From: Phorcus lineatus
Taxonomy: Eukaryota > Mollusca > Gastropoda > Trochida > Trochidae
Direction: 5' to 3'
Assembly: GCA_921293015.1 (NCBI GenBank)
Contig: OV121097.1
Coordinates: 13,756,924 to 13,820,923 of the forward strand
Length of the DNA stretch: 64,000 nucleotides
Position 1 is the stretch's first letter. Each line of letters starts with the position of its first letter. Shown here piece by piece: positions 12,946-24,769 of the stretch. A model generated the notes under the pieces. That model ran no database searches and was not told the origin of the DNA. It saw only the letters and a list, made by a program, of their open reading frames with translations. The position numbers and the translations under genes are program-made.

Positions 12946-13310
12946 CACTAATCTCTGTTCGGAAGAAAAAACAAATTGTATTTATGGCGCATAAGGACCC
13001 TATTGTAGACCACAATGTCACTAAATTACAATTTAAGAATGTCAGAATATATACATTTAATTGAAGTTCTATCATTTCAACGATCAACTGACATTTCAAA
13101 TGGATGTATGACTTATTTCCCCAAACATTCAATATCAATCAGATCTATCAAAGAGAAGCCTTTGAAAGGTCATTTTAGAATAAATTTTCATATGCCATTA
13201 TTGAGCATAATGGTCATAATCAATTATTTACAACACCATGCATAATATCAAACCGAGAACATATTTATCAAATAGTTCTTGCACTGGTTGGTAACTTTTC
13301 AACACTTAAA

Positions 13311-14297
13311 ATGTCACCGTCAAACTATATAGTTACCACAGAATCCTACAATGCTTCCAACACGTATTTGCTTCTGGAAGCATCTTTAAATTCTGCAAAC
13401 AGTCCATTCATAGCCAAATGGAAAAAGACATACTTAATTATGATGTGTGTGTTGATTAGCTTTGGAATATTTGCTAATATTCTTGGTGCGTTTGTTCTAT
13501 CGAGGTTGCAGAAAAGTAACCCTGGAGTGCGACTTCTGAAGTTTTTGGCAGTTATTGATATCACCTTTCTGGTTTGTAACCCACTTTACATTGTGTATAG
13601 TTTCTCACATGGATTATCAAAACCTGTTTATGATATCCTATTTGGACTATTGACTCTTATCAACCCAATTTCAATGACATGCTACACATTTGAAATCTAC
13701 ATCACTGTGATTATAGCATGTCAGAGAGCAGTGGCTGTGGCTAAACCTTTTCATGCATCCAGATATTTGAGGAGATCCATTATCAACATCTCCATCATTG
13801 CAATATTGGTTTGTTCGATTCTCTTGAACATCCCTTTCTGGATAATGTTCAAACATGAACTGTATTGGGACAGTGATCTCAACATCACATGGATATTACC
13901 CGAACCCACTGATTTCTTTTATTCAGAAGAGTTTATCCTATATGACAAGTATGTTCTTTCAACGTTTCGAGCTGCGGTCCCTTTGGTAATACTAATCTTT
14001 TGCAACACAGTCATCATTATGTTCTCCAGAAGGCGAACGATCCAATCAACTGGAAGAAGTAATGACCAACTCATCGTGATGAACATTGCTATTATATCAA
14101 TGTCAGTAATCACTCATGTTGTTACAGCTCTAGATCGAGCAATGGATTTCGGTCAGACTTACACCATGATTTCTGAAGCTATTCTTGTGCTGAATTGCTC
14201 TGCGAACTTTGTATTTTACTGCATATTCGGACGTTCATTTAGAGGGAAATTAAAGGATATTTTTCAAAGTTTGTATTGCACCACATGTCGTGGTTAA
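13311..14297 (+). CDS. Rhodopsin-like GPCR, copy 1 (peptide-receptor-like)
   Basis: Single-exon, 328-residue seven-transmembrane receptor, expected in the plasma membrane. Segments: TM1 about 41-63 (N56), TM2 74-98 (LAVID, D83), TM3 112-139, TM4 157-178, TM5 213-238, TM6 254-274, TM7 284-307. The extracellular N-terminus has a glycosylation sequon (N14) and another lies in loop 2 (N191). The DRY motif reads QRA (138-140), TM6 has no CWxP, and NPxxY reads NFVFY (299-303), a Pro-less form known in FMRFamide-receptor-like molluscan GPCRs. No Cys stands where the TM3-loop 2 disulfide pair is expected. The start is the first ATG shared by all three paralogs. A polyA signal follows at 14549. The ligand is unknown; the peptide-receptor assignment is by motif style only. 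Confidence 0.85.
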   Translation: MSPSNYIVTTESYNASNTYLLLEASLNSANSPFIAKWKKTYLIMMCVLISFGIFANILGAFVLSRLQKSNPGVRLLKFLAVIDITFLVCNPLYIVYSFSHGLSKPVYDILFGLLTLINPISMTCYTFEIYITVIIACQRAVAVAKPFHASRYLRRSIINISIIAILVCSILLNIPFWIMFKHELYWDSDLNITWILPEPTDFFYSEEFILYDKYVLSTFRAAVPLVILIFCNTVIIMFSRRRTIQSTGRSNDQLIVMNIAIISMSVITHVVTALDRAMDFGQTYTMISEAILVLNCSANFVFYCIFGRSFRGKLKDIFQSLYCTTCRG

Positions 14298-14548
14298 GGA
14301 TTGACATACCTGCTAAACCTCTGTGTGTGATTAAGTAAAATTCTCAAAAGTACATGATGCTGAAGTCATGTCATAGCAAGTAATGATATCAATAACTTGG
14401 TAAGTGTAATGAAGACTTCATGCATCATTTGATGATCGCACAGCTTGTAAAATGTAACTAAGATAAGAAATTAAATTGATATATCTTGAATAGTTTAGAA
14501 TCGTCGTATTTAGTCTTCGAACAGAATGTTGTATGTTTTCCTTTTTTG

Positions 14549-14554
14549 AATAAA
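14549..14554 (+). terminator. PolyA signal of GPCR copy 1
   Basis: AATAAA lies 252 bases after the stop. It is conserved at the same place after copies 2 (21911) and 3 (31019). Confidence 0.6.
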
Positions 14555-14640
14555 TCTATGTAATGTTCTGAAAAAATGTTAAATTTGTTATTAAGTTATG
14601 ATACAAGTTATTGTTAAAATGATAATAATACTTTATTGGT

Positions 14641-14967
14641 TGCGTGAGAAATTAGCGCTAACAGTAAACAACTGCTTTTAGAGTAACGTCCCTTGATTTG
14701 GTCAGTCCTTGTCGGTATTGTAGGGGTGATAGGTGTCCTATGTATTTACGTGAAAAACGTAACTCTGACGGGATAAAAAAAATCTGTCTTTTGTTGATTT
14801 TATCCTCAATGAAATAAATACTTAAGGGTTTTATTTAAAACCCGTTGGTTTATGTTTTGATATATTTTTTTTATTATTGAAGCGAGTTCTTTGAAAATGA
14901 ACTGTACCTAATTAAATTTAGGGGCGGTTTGAAATTAAATTTAGGGGTGAAAAATGCACGACATACA
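14641..14967. repeat. 327-bp dispersed repeat, copy 1
   Basis: Begins 'tgcgtgagaaattagcgcta' and ends 'gcacgacataca'. Near-identical copies lie at 16646-16971 and 25752-26077. The TG...CA ends and direct-repeat pairing resemble LTRs, but no primer-binding site, coding region or target duplication is seen. It replaces about 2.1 kb that follows GPCR copy 2 at the matching position. Confidence 0.75.
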
Positions 14968-15607
14968 TTGTTTCACGATGTCAGAATTAACAATGATGGA
15001 TGTGTATAGGAAACTGATAACATACTTTGCTGGTGAGAAATCCAATCAGCAAATATTTTCTGTCAACTAATCACATTTCACAACTACATGTAGACTCAAC
15101 GATTTTTAAACATACGGTCTCATAGTGTTTCATTTCATGACTAATGAAATAAGTACAATAAAAAACATTACAATGTAAATTTCTCAATTTATTATCTCTC
15201 AATACATCATTTCATTAGATGTACATACTAGGACTGATTGAAAGATCTAGGTAAGCTTTCATTGGCCCATATCCCCTCGAAAATGTTTACTATCACTATA
15301 CCATTTGATAAGATGGAAATACCATGCTCGATTGAAAGGTGAAGGTATACTTTCACATCCCCTCTAAAGTAATTAATTTTCTATGCACCAGTTAATAAGA
15401 TGAAACTTTCAGGACTGATTTGAAGATCGAGGTAAAATGTCATATTTCTCATACCACCTCCAAAACATTTACCATAATACCATTACTGATTGTACGATCA
15501 AGGTGTAATGGGTCATATGTCATGTTGTTATATCCTCAAAGATACAGATTCGTCATATAGATATTCTTTTTGGTCAAACTACATGAGAGGTTATCAAACA
15601 CTGCATT

Positions 15608-16062
15608 TTAAAGTGACACAGAGTATGTTTCAAAATCGTATATGTTGTTTAATTGATAATCAATTAACATGAATACTTCGGCATGAAGGTCAAATCATGT
15701 CGAAAAAAATGCATTTTCATCACTTTAATGCAAAAATTATGATATTTAGAAGTTTCCAATAATAATCGACAAACGGCAATGTAAGTGTTACGAGTTAGAC
15801 ATTCAACGTCCCATTTGTGTGAATAATACTTATGTGACGTGCTTAAAACTACCATACCATATTTGTCGTTGTGTTTCCGAAATTACGTTTGAGTAATTGA
15901 TGCGCGCCACTGTTCGATTTTTAAGCTGTTAATTGTCACTATACTAACCTGATAAGCACTACAATTATAACTTTCAGATACAACAAGTAGTTCTCGACAT
16001 AATAACACCATTTTCAAGGTTTGACATATTTGACCCCAACAACATACTCTGTGTCCCTTTAA
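15608..16062. mobile_element. MITE, TTAA-flanked (unit A)
   Basis: Ends 'ttaaagtgacacagagtatg' and 'catactctgtgtccctttaa', inverted with one mismatch, with TTAA at both borders. It contains the shared MITE core in inverted orientation (about 15886-15935). Short open frames inside it are not genes. A related copy is at 52757-53190. Confidence 0.75.
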
Positions 16063-16645
16063 TTTGTACATGCCTACCGTATTTGGCAGGAATAACGAAA
16101 TCGGCCGATCTAATGTTCCTCCCATAACGAAACCAAACTAAATTAAGTATTCTAACATGACACGAAAACTAGAATGAAAATACTGCTTTCTGATTGGTTA
16201 CCACAATCAATTTTGGAGTGATTATTTCGCTAATAATCACCTCTAAATATTTACGACCGATTCACATTCATACGCGCACGTTTTAAAACTCCATTTTCGC
16301 TGAACTTACTTTTTTCATCGCCTTAGACAACAGCAAAATGAATTTTAAATCAAATCTTTACAGACATTGAGAATACCGTATTTTTTAAATGAAATTTAGA
16401 AGATAAATCCATTCTGTGGTATATTTTATGTCGAAGTAGTTTATTTTTGTATCACTAAATTTAATTTCAAACCGTAACGCGCGATAATAGCGATTCGTCA
16501 AGTGAACAGAGGGGACGTACGTTATTCTTCAACTTTCCTTCCCTTTCCCCCCTCTCATTCATAAGTGACCACATTTCCAGACAGTGTATTCAACCATGAC
16601 AAACTATAAAGCTTTCTTGATCGTTTATTCAATCAGTTCACATCT

Positions 16646-16971
16646 TGCGTGAGAAGTTAGCGCTAGCAGTAAACAACTGCTTTTAGAGTAACGTCCCTTG
16701 ATTTGGTCAGTCCTTGTCGGTATTGTAGGGGTGATAGGTGTCCTATGTATTTACGTGAAAAACGTAACTCTGACGGGATAAAAAAATCTGTCTTTTGTTG
16801 ATTTTATCCTCAATGAAATAAATACTTAAGGGTTTTATTTAAAACCCGTTGGTTTATGTTTTGATATATTTTTTTTATTATTGAAGCGAGTTCTTTGAAA
16901 ATGAACTGTACCTAATTAAATTTAGGGGCGGTTTGAAATTAAATTTAGGGGTGAAAAATGCACGACATACA
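16646..16971. repeat. 327-bp dispersed repeat, copy 2
   Basis: Same unit as 14641-14967. A 20-base piece near its 3' end ('cggtttgaaattaaatttag') recurs inverted at about 16457-16477, so this copy may be one end of a foldback element of about 530 bp (16440-16971). Confidence 0.7.
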
Positions 16972-17289
16972 ACCCCAAAATAAAAAACAGAAGGGATTTA
17001 TCTCCTAATTTACAGCTTCCTTAAATCTTAAGTTTTGACTCTTTTTACTTCAGAGAATGATAACCCTCTTAAATTATAAACAATTTTGGAATTTGCTCGA
17101 CCTCTAGAATATTGAATAATTGGTCTGACATGCTATATACACGATTATATAGACACCAATCATACAGTAGCTCCAGGGACGTGTAGCATATAAATATTGA
17201 TTGATAACTAATCAATCATTAGTTGGGAAGGATAACTCCCGGATAGAAATGATATCCAACGCCAAAGGATAGCTGTTTATCAGATTTAG

Positions 17290-17610
17290 ATTTAAGGTTA
17301 AGTAGATATTTGGATGCTATAGATCATAAGAATTTAAGAGCACTGCTAAATTTTATAACAGCAAATCATTAACTACGGATTGAAACAAGTCGTTGGAATA
17401 ATAATCCACAACATAAAAGAATTTGTAAACTCTGTATTGGTAATGACATTGGCGATGAATTCCATTATTAATATGCTCTCATTTCATATATGCCAGAGTA
17501 AAATATCTTATACGTTATTTCTACAAAAGACCAAATTTTTATAAAATGAAGACATTATTTAATAGTAAAAGGATAGGTACATTAAGAAAACTAGTCCTGT
17601 TCTGTAACCT
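17290..17610 (+). pseudogene. Degenerate LINE reverse-transcriptase C-terminus (unit A)
   Basis: One + frame reads a pattern typical of the C-terminal tail of non-LTR retrotransposon polymerases: ...LRIETSRWNN..., then ICKLC, then IGDEFHY, that is IETGR-like followed by a CxxC and DE-HY knuckle. At least four in-frame stops interrupt it. The same decayed fragment is at 26396-26716 in unit B. It is dead and 5' truncated. Confidence 0.65.
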
Positions 17611-18679
17611 TATCTTAAATGTTTTTAAAAAATGCCGCTAGGAATTATTACCTTAAATACCATCATATTCATCATGTATATTTTTGTTTTATATATTTGC
17701 ATATCATTTGTTTCATGCCTTCATATGTATATAGGTCTTTTGAATACAATATTGTACATCATATTCTAAACCAAATTGTATATTTTGCATATTTGTGTAA
17801 TGTATATCCTCATATGCCACTGTTCAGTTCAGTGGAACTTTGGAAATCAATAGGAAATTATCAGTGATTTTAAAAAAATGTCCTTGTCAATATTCATGTA
17901 ATATTTTACATTAAATTTTATCCAGTTGATGCATTAATGATAAACATCAATTGCGAATGTCAGATGGTTAGAAATGATTTACATATAAATATCTCTATAA
18001 CGACATTTCCAAAGGATGATTTTACTAATTTCCAAAAAATATAAGGATCAGTAAGAAATATTATTGAGAAGTAAATGATTATATCAAGAGATATTTCATA
18101 TATCATTTTTTGAGCTTTGATGATAGTCAGTTATTTACTATAACATGTAAAATAAGAACACGTGAACATTTTTACTAAATTATTCCTCCACTGGATGGTA
18201 CTGTATCTATGGACGTTCATTTAGAAGGACGAGGTTGTAGTCTTATATGTGAGTGAGTGTGTATTTAACGTGTTTTCAGCAACTTTTCAGCCGTAAATCC
18301 ACGGATGACAAGCATCAAAAAGAGACGAGTCAGATCAGCGAGAAAAGAGATCAAAAGGTGAAGGGAACATACAGAGGGAAGGCAAAGTTAGAGACGGAGT
18401 CTATACTCTATCGTGGTGTGATGGTTTGAGTGCTTCACTGCTACTTGCTTCTGGTATGGGCAATTGAGCTGGGCGGGTCGACGGATATGGTCGTTCTTGA
18501 ATCTTCTTTATTTGTCCTACTTTGCCTTTCCTTCTCTTCCCTCAATCTTTCGGTTTAATACCTCCCTCATTTATCTCTTCTTTTGGATGATCTTCATTTT
18601 CGTGTTGAAAAACTGAATCATTATTGAAGGCAGGTTAGACTTCATTACTTACTCATTCACGGCAGTTTAACACACTGCT

Positions 18680-18821
18680 AGGAAGTTGAGCGTAGAAATG
18701 AAAATGTACATGTACTTCCGTCGATTCTCATATTAAACAGCGACAGGAACGACTCATAGACACGATCGGTTGTTTAGACAATCAGATTGATAACTGTCAA
18801 AATCTGTAGTCCAACAAGATG
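18680..18821 (+). other. Candidate 5' UTR exon of Ly6-type gene (unit A copy)
   Basis: Conserved between units A, B and the working gene A locus, and ends in a donor (gtaagc here and in B at 27928; gttagc at 33454 in gene A). It precedes by about 640 bases the acceptor of the signal-peptide exon. The 5' limit is a guess. An ATG sits at the donor but does not lead into the signal-peptide frame. Confidence 0.35.
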
Positions 18822-19456
18822 GTAAGCAGGTTAGTGAAATTAAATGTGTATTATCGATATTAATTGCTAGAAATTATAAGGTATCTTTTTATATCTAAAC
18901 ATTACAAAAATATCAAAACATATTGATAATTCGTTTTTGAGTAACAACCCTAGCGGTATGCCACATGCATACTGAAGTTAAATATAACAATTATTTGGCC
19001 TTTACATTACCGATATTATGGCTAAATGGAATTGCTGTTGGGATTTTCAGTCAACTAGAACTGAACTATGAGGTGTGTGATAAATTCTGTAAGGTCTGCT
19101 AACGAAGGAGGTCAATACTATACTCGATTTTTATTTGGATGAACGGAAATATAAAAATATTGCAGAAAAACATTTTCTTCACACCCTTTCCAAACATTAT
19201 GACCTTAATCTGTCCTTTTAAACGTGAGGGTTAATAAACAAGAATGTAGACCACAGTGTTGAAAAAATATTATTCTTTTGAGACCGGAAAAGAAAATGTG
19301 CGCACTATGAAGGTTACTTTTTATTCAGGTGATAAGATTGTTGATTAAAAAGGTAGGCTTTTTGTTTTCAACTTTGTTGTTGTTGAATATTTGTTGAAAT
19401 CTTTTATTAACATGCCATTCGAAAGGAAAACATTAACTGTATTTTATTATTTTCAG

Positions 19457-19507
19457 ACGATTCAGCAATGCGGGTTTTTAGCGCAGTACTAATTATATTC
19501 AAAACAG
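19457..19507 (+). pseudogene. Orphan signal-peptide exon of Ly6-type gene (unit A)
   Basis: Bounded by a strong acceptor (ttattattttcag) and a donor (gtatgt). ATG at 19468 encodes a short hydrophobic leader, MRVFSAVLIIFKT, ending in phase 1. It is the counterpart of the first coding exon of gene A at 34321-34371. No Cys-rich exon follows in this unit; instead GPCR copy 2 begins about 1.2 kb downstream. It is either a stranded duplicate or a leader that could splice elsewhere. Confidence 0.7.
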
Positions 19508-20672
19508 GTATGTGATAAAACTTATTTCATTGTAATGAAATGAACAAAAAGCAATCCTATGAAATTGGTACGACAAATTGTCTTGATAAGAACTTCATGA
19601 TTGAGAAGACAGTCTCGTCTTATAAATATTGTGTCACAATGAAGTTGATAAAATAGATTAAAGTTCTTACATTCGACCCTTTAATGCTTAAAAAGACTAT
19701 GAACCTTTATGATATCATTCACTGATTTACAGCTTTTGTTCTTAGGACACATCAATATTATGTTTTATATACTGAGATTAACCAAGCCAGTTAGGCCAAA
19801 TTAAGACTGGAGATTGACGTTTTTAGCATCATAATTTAATTTCTATCTAAATTTAGTTATTTTTATAGGGTAATTTACTTAAATTTCTTTTTTTCTTGAC
19901 TTAGAGTATGCCACTTTAGTCAAAGGGCCCAATAGGTCACAACCGGGTCACAATCAGAAACCTATTTGTTTCTTCCTTTCTAACATTGTGTATATTTAGT
20001 CTTCCAAGGAAAATTAATGAATTTGAATCAACAGTATGTTTTTAATCAAATCTTCACATTATTGCTCTCAGTCCTTTCTCAGATGACTTGAAAGACTCAG
20101 TAAACAGCCTGCGACAGCTGTATTATTACTGCAGAATGCTCCAGTGGTTAAGGAGCCCTGACGGTTATATTGCATAACCCTTAACGAAAGGAGGTTATTT
20201 TTCAAGCGTTTAATAGAAAGACATAGCCTTGTTTAATCCAATAAGAGGCAGCATGCAAATGAGAATGTCTTAATATATACATCTGATTGAAGTTCACTAA
20301 TCTCTGTTCGGAAGAAAAAACAAATTGTATTTATGGCGTATAAAGACCCTATTGTAGACCACAATGTCACTAAATTACAATTTGAGAATGTCAGAATATA
20401 TACATTTCATTGAAGTTCTATCATTTCGACGATCGACTGACATTTCAAATGGATGTATGACTTATTTCCCCAAGCAGTCAATATCAATCAGATCTATCAA
20501 AGAGAAGCCTCTTTAAAGGTTATTTTAGAATAATGTTTCATATGCCATTATTGAGGTGATATATCAATCACCCTATCATAATCAATTATTTACAACGTCA
20601 TGCATAATATCAAACCGAGAACATATTTATCAAATAGTTCTTGCACTGGCTGGTAACTTTTCAACACTTAAA

Positions 20673-21659
20673 ATGTCACTGTCCAACCATCTGGTGTCCA
20701 CAGAATCCTTCAATGCTACCAACATGTCTCTGGTTCTGGGAGCATCTTTAATTTCTGCTAACAGTCCATTCATCACCAAATGGAAGAAGACATACTTTAT
20801 CATGATGTGTGTGTTGATTAGCTTTGGAATATTTGCTAATATTCTTGGTGCGTTTGTTCTATTGAGGTTGCAGAAAAGTAACCCTGGAGTGCGACTTCTG
20901 AAGTTTTTGGCAGTTATTGATATCACCTTTCTGGTTTGTAACTCAGTTTACATTGTGTATAGTTTCTTCTATGGATTATCAAAACCTGTTTATGTTATCC
21001 TATTTGGACTATTGACTCTTATCAACCCAATTTCAAAGACATGCTACACATTTGAAATCTACTTCACTGTGCTTATAGCATGTCAGAGAGCAGTGGCTGT
21101 GGCTAAACCTTTTCATGCATCCAGATATTTGAGGAGACCCATTATCAACATCTCCATCATTGCAATATTGGTTTGTTCGATTCTCTTGAACATCCCTTTC
21201 TGGTTAATGTTCAAACATGAACTGTATTGGGACAGTGATCTCAACATCACATGGATATTACCCGAACCCACTGATTTCTTTTATTCAGAAGAGTTTATCC
21301 TATATGACAAGTATGTTCTTTCAACGTTTCGAGCTGCGGTCCCTTTGGTAATACTAATGTGTTGCAACACAGTCATCATTGTGTTCTCCAGAAGGCGAAC
21401 CATCCAATCAACTGGAAGAAGTAATGACCAACTCATCGTGATGAACATTGCTATTATATCAATGTCAGTAATCACTCATGTTGTTACAGCTCTAGATCGA
21501 GCAATGGATTTCGGTCAGACTTACACCATGATTTCTGAAGCTATTCTTGTGCTGAATTGCTCTGCGAACTTTGTATTTTACTGCATATTCGGACGTTCAT
21601 TTAGAGGGAAATTAAAGGATATTTTTCAAAGTTTGTATTGCACCACATGTCGTGGTTAG
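20673..21659 (+). CDS. Rhodopsin-like GPCR, copy 2
   Basis: 328 residues, collinear with copies 1 and 3, with the same QRA, D83 and NFVFY features. The frame stays open upstream to a GTG at 20556, but the first ATG is at 20673, where both paralogs start, so I use that. The N-terminal region differs from the other copies (NHLVSTESFNATN) and TM2 reads NSVYIV in place of NPLYIV. From TM3 to the 3' UTR it is almost identical to copy 1, including DSDLNITWILPEP in loop 2. TM5 has MCCNTV where the others have IFCNTV. It lies downstream of an orphan Ly6 signal exon, so it could use that gene's promoter. PolyA signal at 21911. Ligand unknown. Confidence 0.85.
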   Translation: MSLSNHLVSTESFNATNMSLVLGASLISANSPFITKWKKTYFIMMCVLISFGIFANILGAFVLLRLQKSNPGVRLLKFLAVIDITFLVCNSVYIVYSFFYGLSKPVYVILFGLLTLINPISKTCYTFEIYFTVLIACQRAVAVAKPFHASRYLRRPIINISIIAILVCSILLNIPFWLMFKHELYWDSDLNITWILPEPTDFFYSEEFILYDKYVLSTFRAAVPLVILMCCNTVIIVFSRRRTIQSTGRSNDQLIVMNIAIISMSVITHVVTALDRAMDFGQTYTMISEAILVLNCSANFVFYCIFGRSFRGKLKDIFQSLYCTTCRG

Positions 21660-21910
21660 GGATTGACATACCTGCTAAACCTCTGTGTGTGATTAAGTAA
21701 AATTCTCAAAAGTACATGATGCTGAAGTCATGTCATAGCAAGTAATTATATCAATAACTTGGTAAGTGTAATGAAGACTTCATGCATCATTTGATGATCG
21801 CACAGCTTGTAAAATGTAACTAAGATAAAAAATTAAATTGATGTATCTTGAATAGTTTAGAATCGTCGTATTTAGTCTTCGAACAGAATGTTGTATGTTT
21901 TCCTTTTTTG

Positions 21911-21916
21911 AATAAA
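21911..21916 (+). terminator. PolyA signal of GPCR copy 2
   Basis: AATAAA in the conserved 3' UTR, same relative place as in copies 1 and 3. Confidence 0.6.
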
Positions 21917-22278
21917 TCTATGTAATGTTCTGAAAAAATGTTTAATTTGTTATTAACTTATGATACCAGTTATTGTTAAAATGATAATAATAACATGATT
22001 GTGTTGCAATATGATATTTCAAAATATTTGGCAGTATTATTTGAACATATTACACCTTTTCACCTTTACATTTGTTTACACAACTACATGTAGCAAATAG
22101 AAAAGGGGTATTCAAATAAGCGAATTTGGTCTTTTTGACTTACATGTACATGCCAAATGTATTCACCGTGTTCACTCTCATTGAACTGATTTCTTGTCAA
22201 CTGCTTTTTACAAAGTACACTCTGACCATTTTAACACAGTAATGATTGATTTCATGTGTGATTGATGGTTGGTGTGAT

Positions 22279-22859
22279 ATTTAAACTTTTTTAAAAATTC
22301 CATTTCATATTACATTTTACATGAAAAGGCAATGTACATATCATTGAACTTTTATTAGCTCTTACTGAATCAGGAGTAAAAAAAAATTCATGTTCATCTC
22401 AGCAAATGTTTTGATAATGTTGATACATATATTTGTATAAGGTTGGATAAGATAAGAATGCAGACAGTGAGATATTAGTATTTTATGAGTGCTTCAAATA
22501 ATTATAGCAGGTAGTTGATTCCACTTCTTATGTAAAGATTCTATCCTATTATTTTTTCTAGCTATAAATTGTTCAATGTTGTATATCATTCTTAGACATT
22601 TAGCAAATCCCTCAAAAGAAAGAACATGATGTTTAATACTCGAAACATAAATGAATCGTTTGGCCAAAAGTATGACATGGTTAGATAATTTATTGTGTGA
22701 ACAGAGTCCAAACATAATAGTAAATAATAATAGATGAGTATTTAGAAAAACTTCCAAAGTATTCCAAAATTTCTTCACAAATTCACAGTCGAAATAAACA
22801 TGCGAGACATCTTCTGAGGAATTTTTTACAAAATATGCATAAATCATTTTCAACTAGCT
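22279..22859 (-). mobile_element. 5'-truncated LINE insertion (reverse-transcriptase C-terminus)
   Basis: On the minus strand 22853-22494 stays open for 119 codons ending ...KKWNQLPAIII. It reads like the end of a LINE ORF2: a His/Cys zinc-binding piece (VSHVYFDCEFVKKFWNTLEV) then a Lys/Arg-rich helical tail. About 215 bases of 3' UTR follow. Unit B is continuous across the matching place (about 31370), so this is an insertion in unit A or a deletion in B. The element lacks its 5' part and cannot move by itself. Confidence 0.65.
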
Positions 22860-24133
22860 TGGGGATATTTATGACAACAATCACCAATCGTTTGTCTCTC
22901 AACCCCAAATAACTAACATGTGACTCTCAATGTTTTCAAAAATATTATTCTAATCATATATAACCTCCTTACTGTGGTTTTACGGGAAGTTTAACAATAG
23001 AATAATAGGAGGGTTTCTAATGAATGTTTTCAAGTTTTGCAGAGGCAAAGACAAATGCATGATTTTGATTTACGTCACCAAACATGACATAAGCACATTA
23101 TATTTTGTCAATTTCAACAGCGGTGTTAAACTAACTAACAATATATTTATCAAGACACAATTTTCTTTCAAAATTCAAAAGACCATTGATGACTAAAGAA
23201 AGGACATTTTCGGATTTATCTACATGTATGCGTCTAAAATATTCGTCTAATGTGTTTTAAACCAAACTATTCAATGATATAAGCCATAATTGTTAAGCAA
23301 TACATGAGGAACAAACTCAATCTTTCTGGTTCATTCAAATAGCTGTTTATCAATGATGAAGTATGATTAAACAAATCCGTACATGATAATAGGACGATCT
23401 GACTTAATTATCATCAGATTAAACACGGTGCAAATGCAATAGTTTTATTTCTTAAGAAATCGATTTAATATTATTTTGTTTTATCAGAATGTGACTTAAG
23501 ACAAGGGTTTTTGTACAAACAAGATACAGTTTCAGTTTTGACACGTTAGATTATGATGAACAAACACACATCTACAGCTACAAACTTAACTTTTGGGATA
23601 AAACTAGAAAGTGATGGAAAATTATTTAGTCACTGCAACTGTAAATAGCTTAATGTATTGTTGATACAATTTAACACATACATAAACGAATTGGTTATTG
23701 AATTTGTTGTTTAGTTGGTTTTTGACATGATGAATTGAAACAGAAGAAAAACATATGTCCGTGAAATAGTATTTAATAATATTATTAAAAATTATCTTGC
23801 TAATGTAACCGTTTGGATATCTAAATCTGCAACAAAAACAAAAGCTATATCATTCTTGTGAAACTATCACACTAACAACAACAGCTATTTACAAAATGCA
23901 ATCTTGTCCACTCCGACTCACAAGTGATTGATTTGAGAACTAACAGTGATGGATCTGTATAGGAAACTCAACCTTTGCTGGTCTGAATGCCAATCAGCAA
24001 ATATTTTCTGTCAACCAATCGAACTTCAAAAGTTGATTCAACCAATCTTAAGTCGTAGTGCAACATGGTTTTATCAATTTATGACTAATGAAACAAGCAT
24101 AATATAATCATTGAAAGGTAAATTTTAACTTGT
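22860..24133. other. Non-coding tail of unit A
   Basis: Homologous to 31380-32400 in unit B. Near 23938-24060 it carries a diverged copy of the sequence that starts the next unit (24148-24270; 'gatggatctgtataggaaac' against 'gatggatgtgtataggaaac'), a local tandem repeat lying at the duplication joint. No gene seen. Confidence 0.55.
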
Positions 24134-24769
24134 TTCACGATGTCAGAATTAACAATGATGGATGTGTATAGGAAACTGATAACATACTTTGCTGGTGAGA
24201 AATCCAATCAGCAAATATTTTCTGTCAACTAATCACATTTCACAACTACATGTAGACTCAACGATTTTTAAACATACGGTCTCATAGTGTTTCATTTCAT
24301 GACTAATGAAATAAGTACAATAAAAAACATTACAATGTAAATTTCTCAATTTATTATCTCTCAATACATCATTTCATTAGATGTACATACTAGGACTGAT
24401 TGAAAGATCTAGGTAAGCTTTCATTGGCCCATATCCCCTCGAAAATGTTTACTATCACTATACCATTTGACTAGATGGAAATACCATGCTCGATTGAAAG
24501 GTGAAGGTATACTTTCACATCCCCTCTAAAGTAATTAATTTTCTATGCACCAGTTAATAAGATGAAACTTTCAGGACTGATTTGAAGATCGAGGTAAAAT
24601 GTCATATTTCTCATACCACCTCCAAAACATTTACCATAATACCATTACTGATTGTACGATCAAGGTGTAATGGGTCATATGTCATGTTGTTATATCCTCA
24701 AAGATACAGATTCGTCATATAGATATTCTTTTTGGTCAAACTACATGAGAGGTTATCAAACACTGCATT

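Larger units (their letters stand above)
14968..24133. repeat. Segmental duplication unit A (about 9.1 kb)
   Basis: From about 14968 the sequence is nearly identical to unit B starting at about 24134. The offset is 9162 bases up to about 16150, then about 9106 because unit A has 56 extra bases near 16154-16209. Unit A holds a MITE, the 327-bp repeat, a LINE scrap, the 5' end of a Ly6-type gene and GPCR copy 2. After the GPCR the two units are still homologous but more diverged, and unit A carries a LINE insertion (22279-22859). Confidence 0.85.

Noticed and set aside
15490..16125. Small frames repeated exactly at 24652-25287
   Set aside because: They are identical only because the whole unit is duplicated. 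Two lie fully or mostly inside the MITE, and the third just upstream runs into its left end.
14641..16971. LTR retrotransposon
   Set aside because: No primer-binding site, no gag/pol, no target duplication, and the interior contains an unrelated MITE.
17619..17867. 82-residue frame, repeated at 26725
   Set aside because: Lies just downstream of a dead LINE tail, very AT-rich, no splice or start context; duplicated passively.
20556..20672. N-terminal extension of GPCR copy 2
   Set aside because: Begins with GTG, has no ATG before 20673, and the paralogs start at the later ATG.
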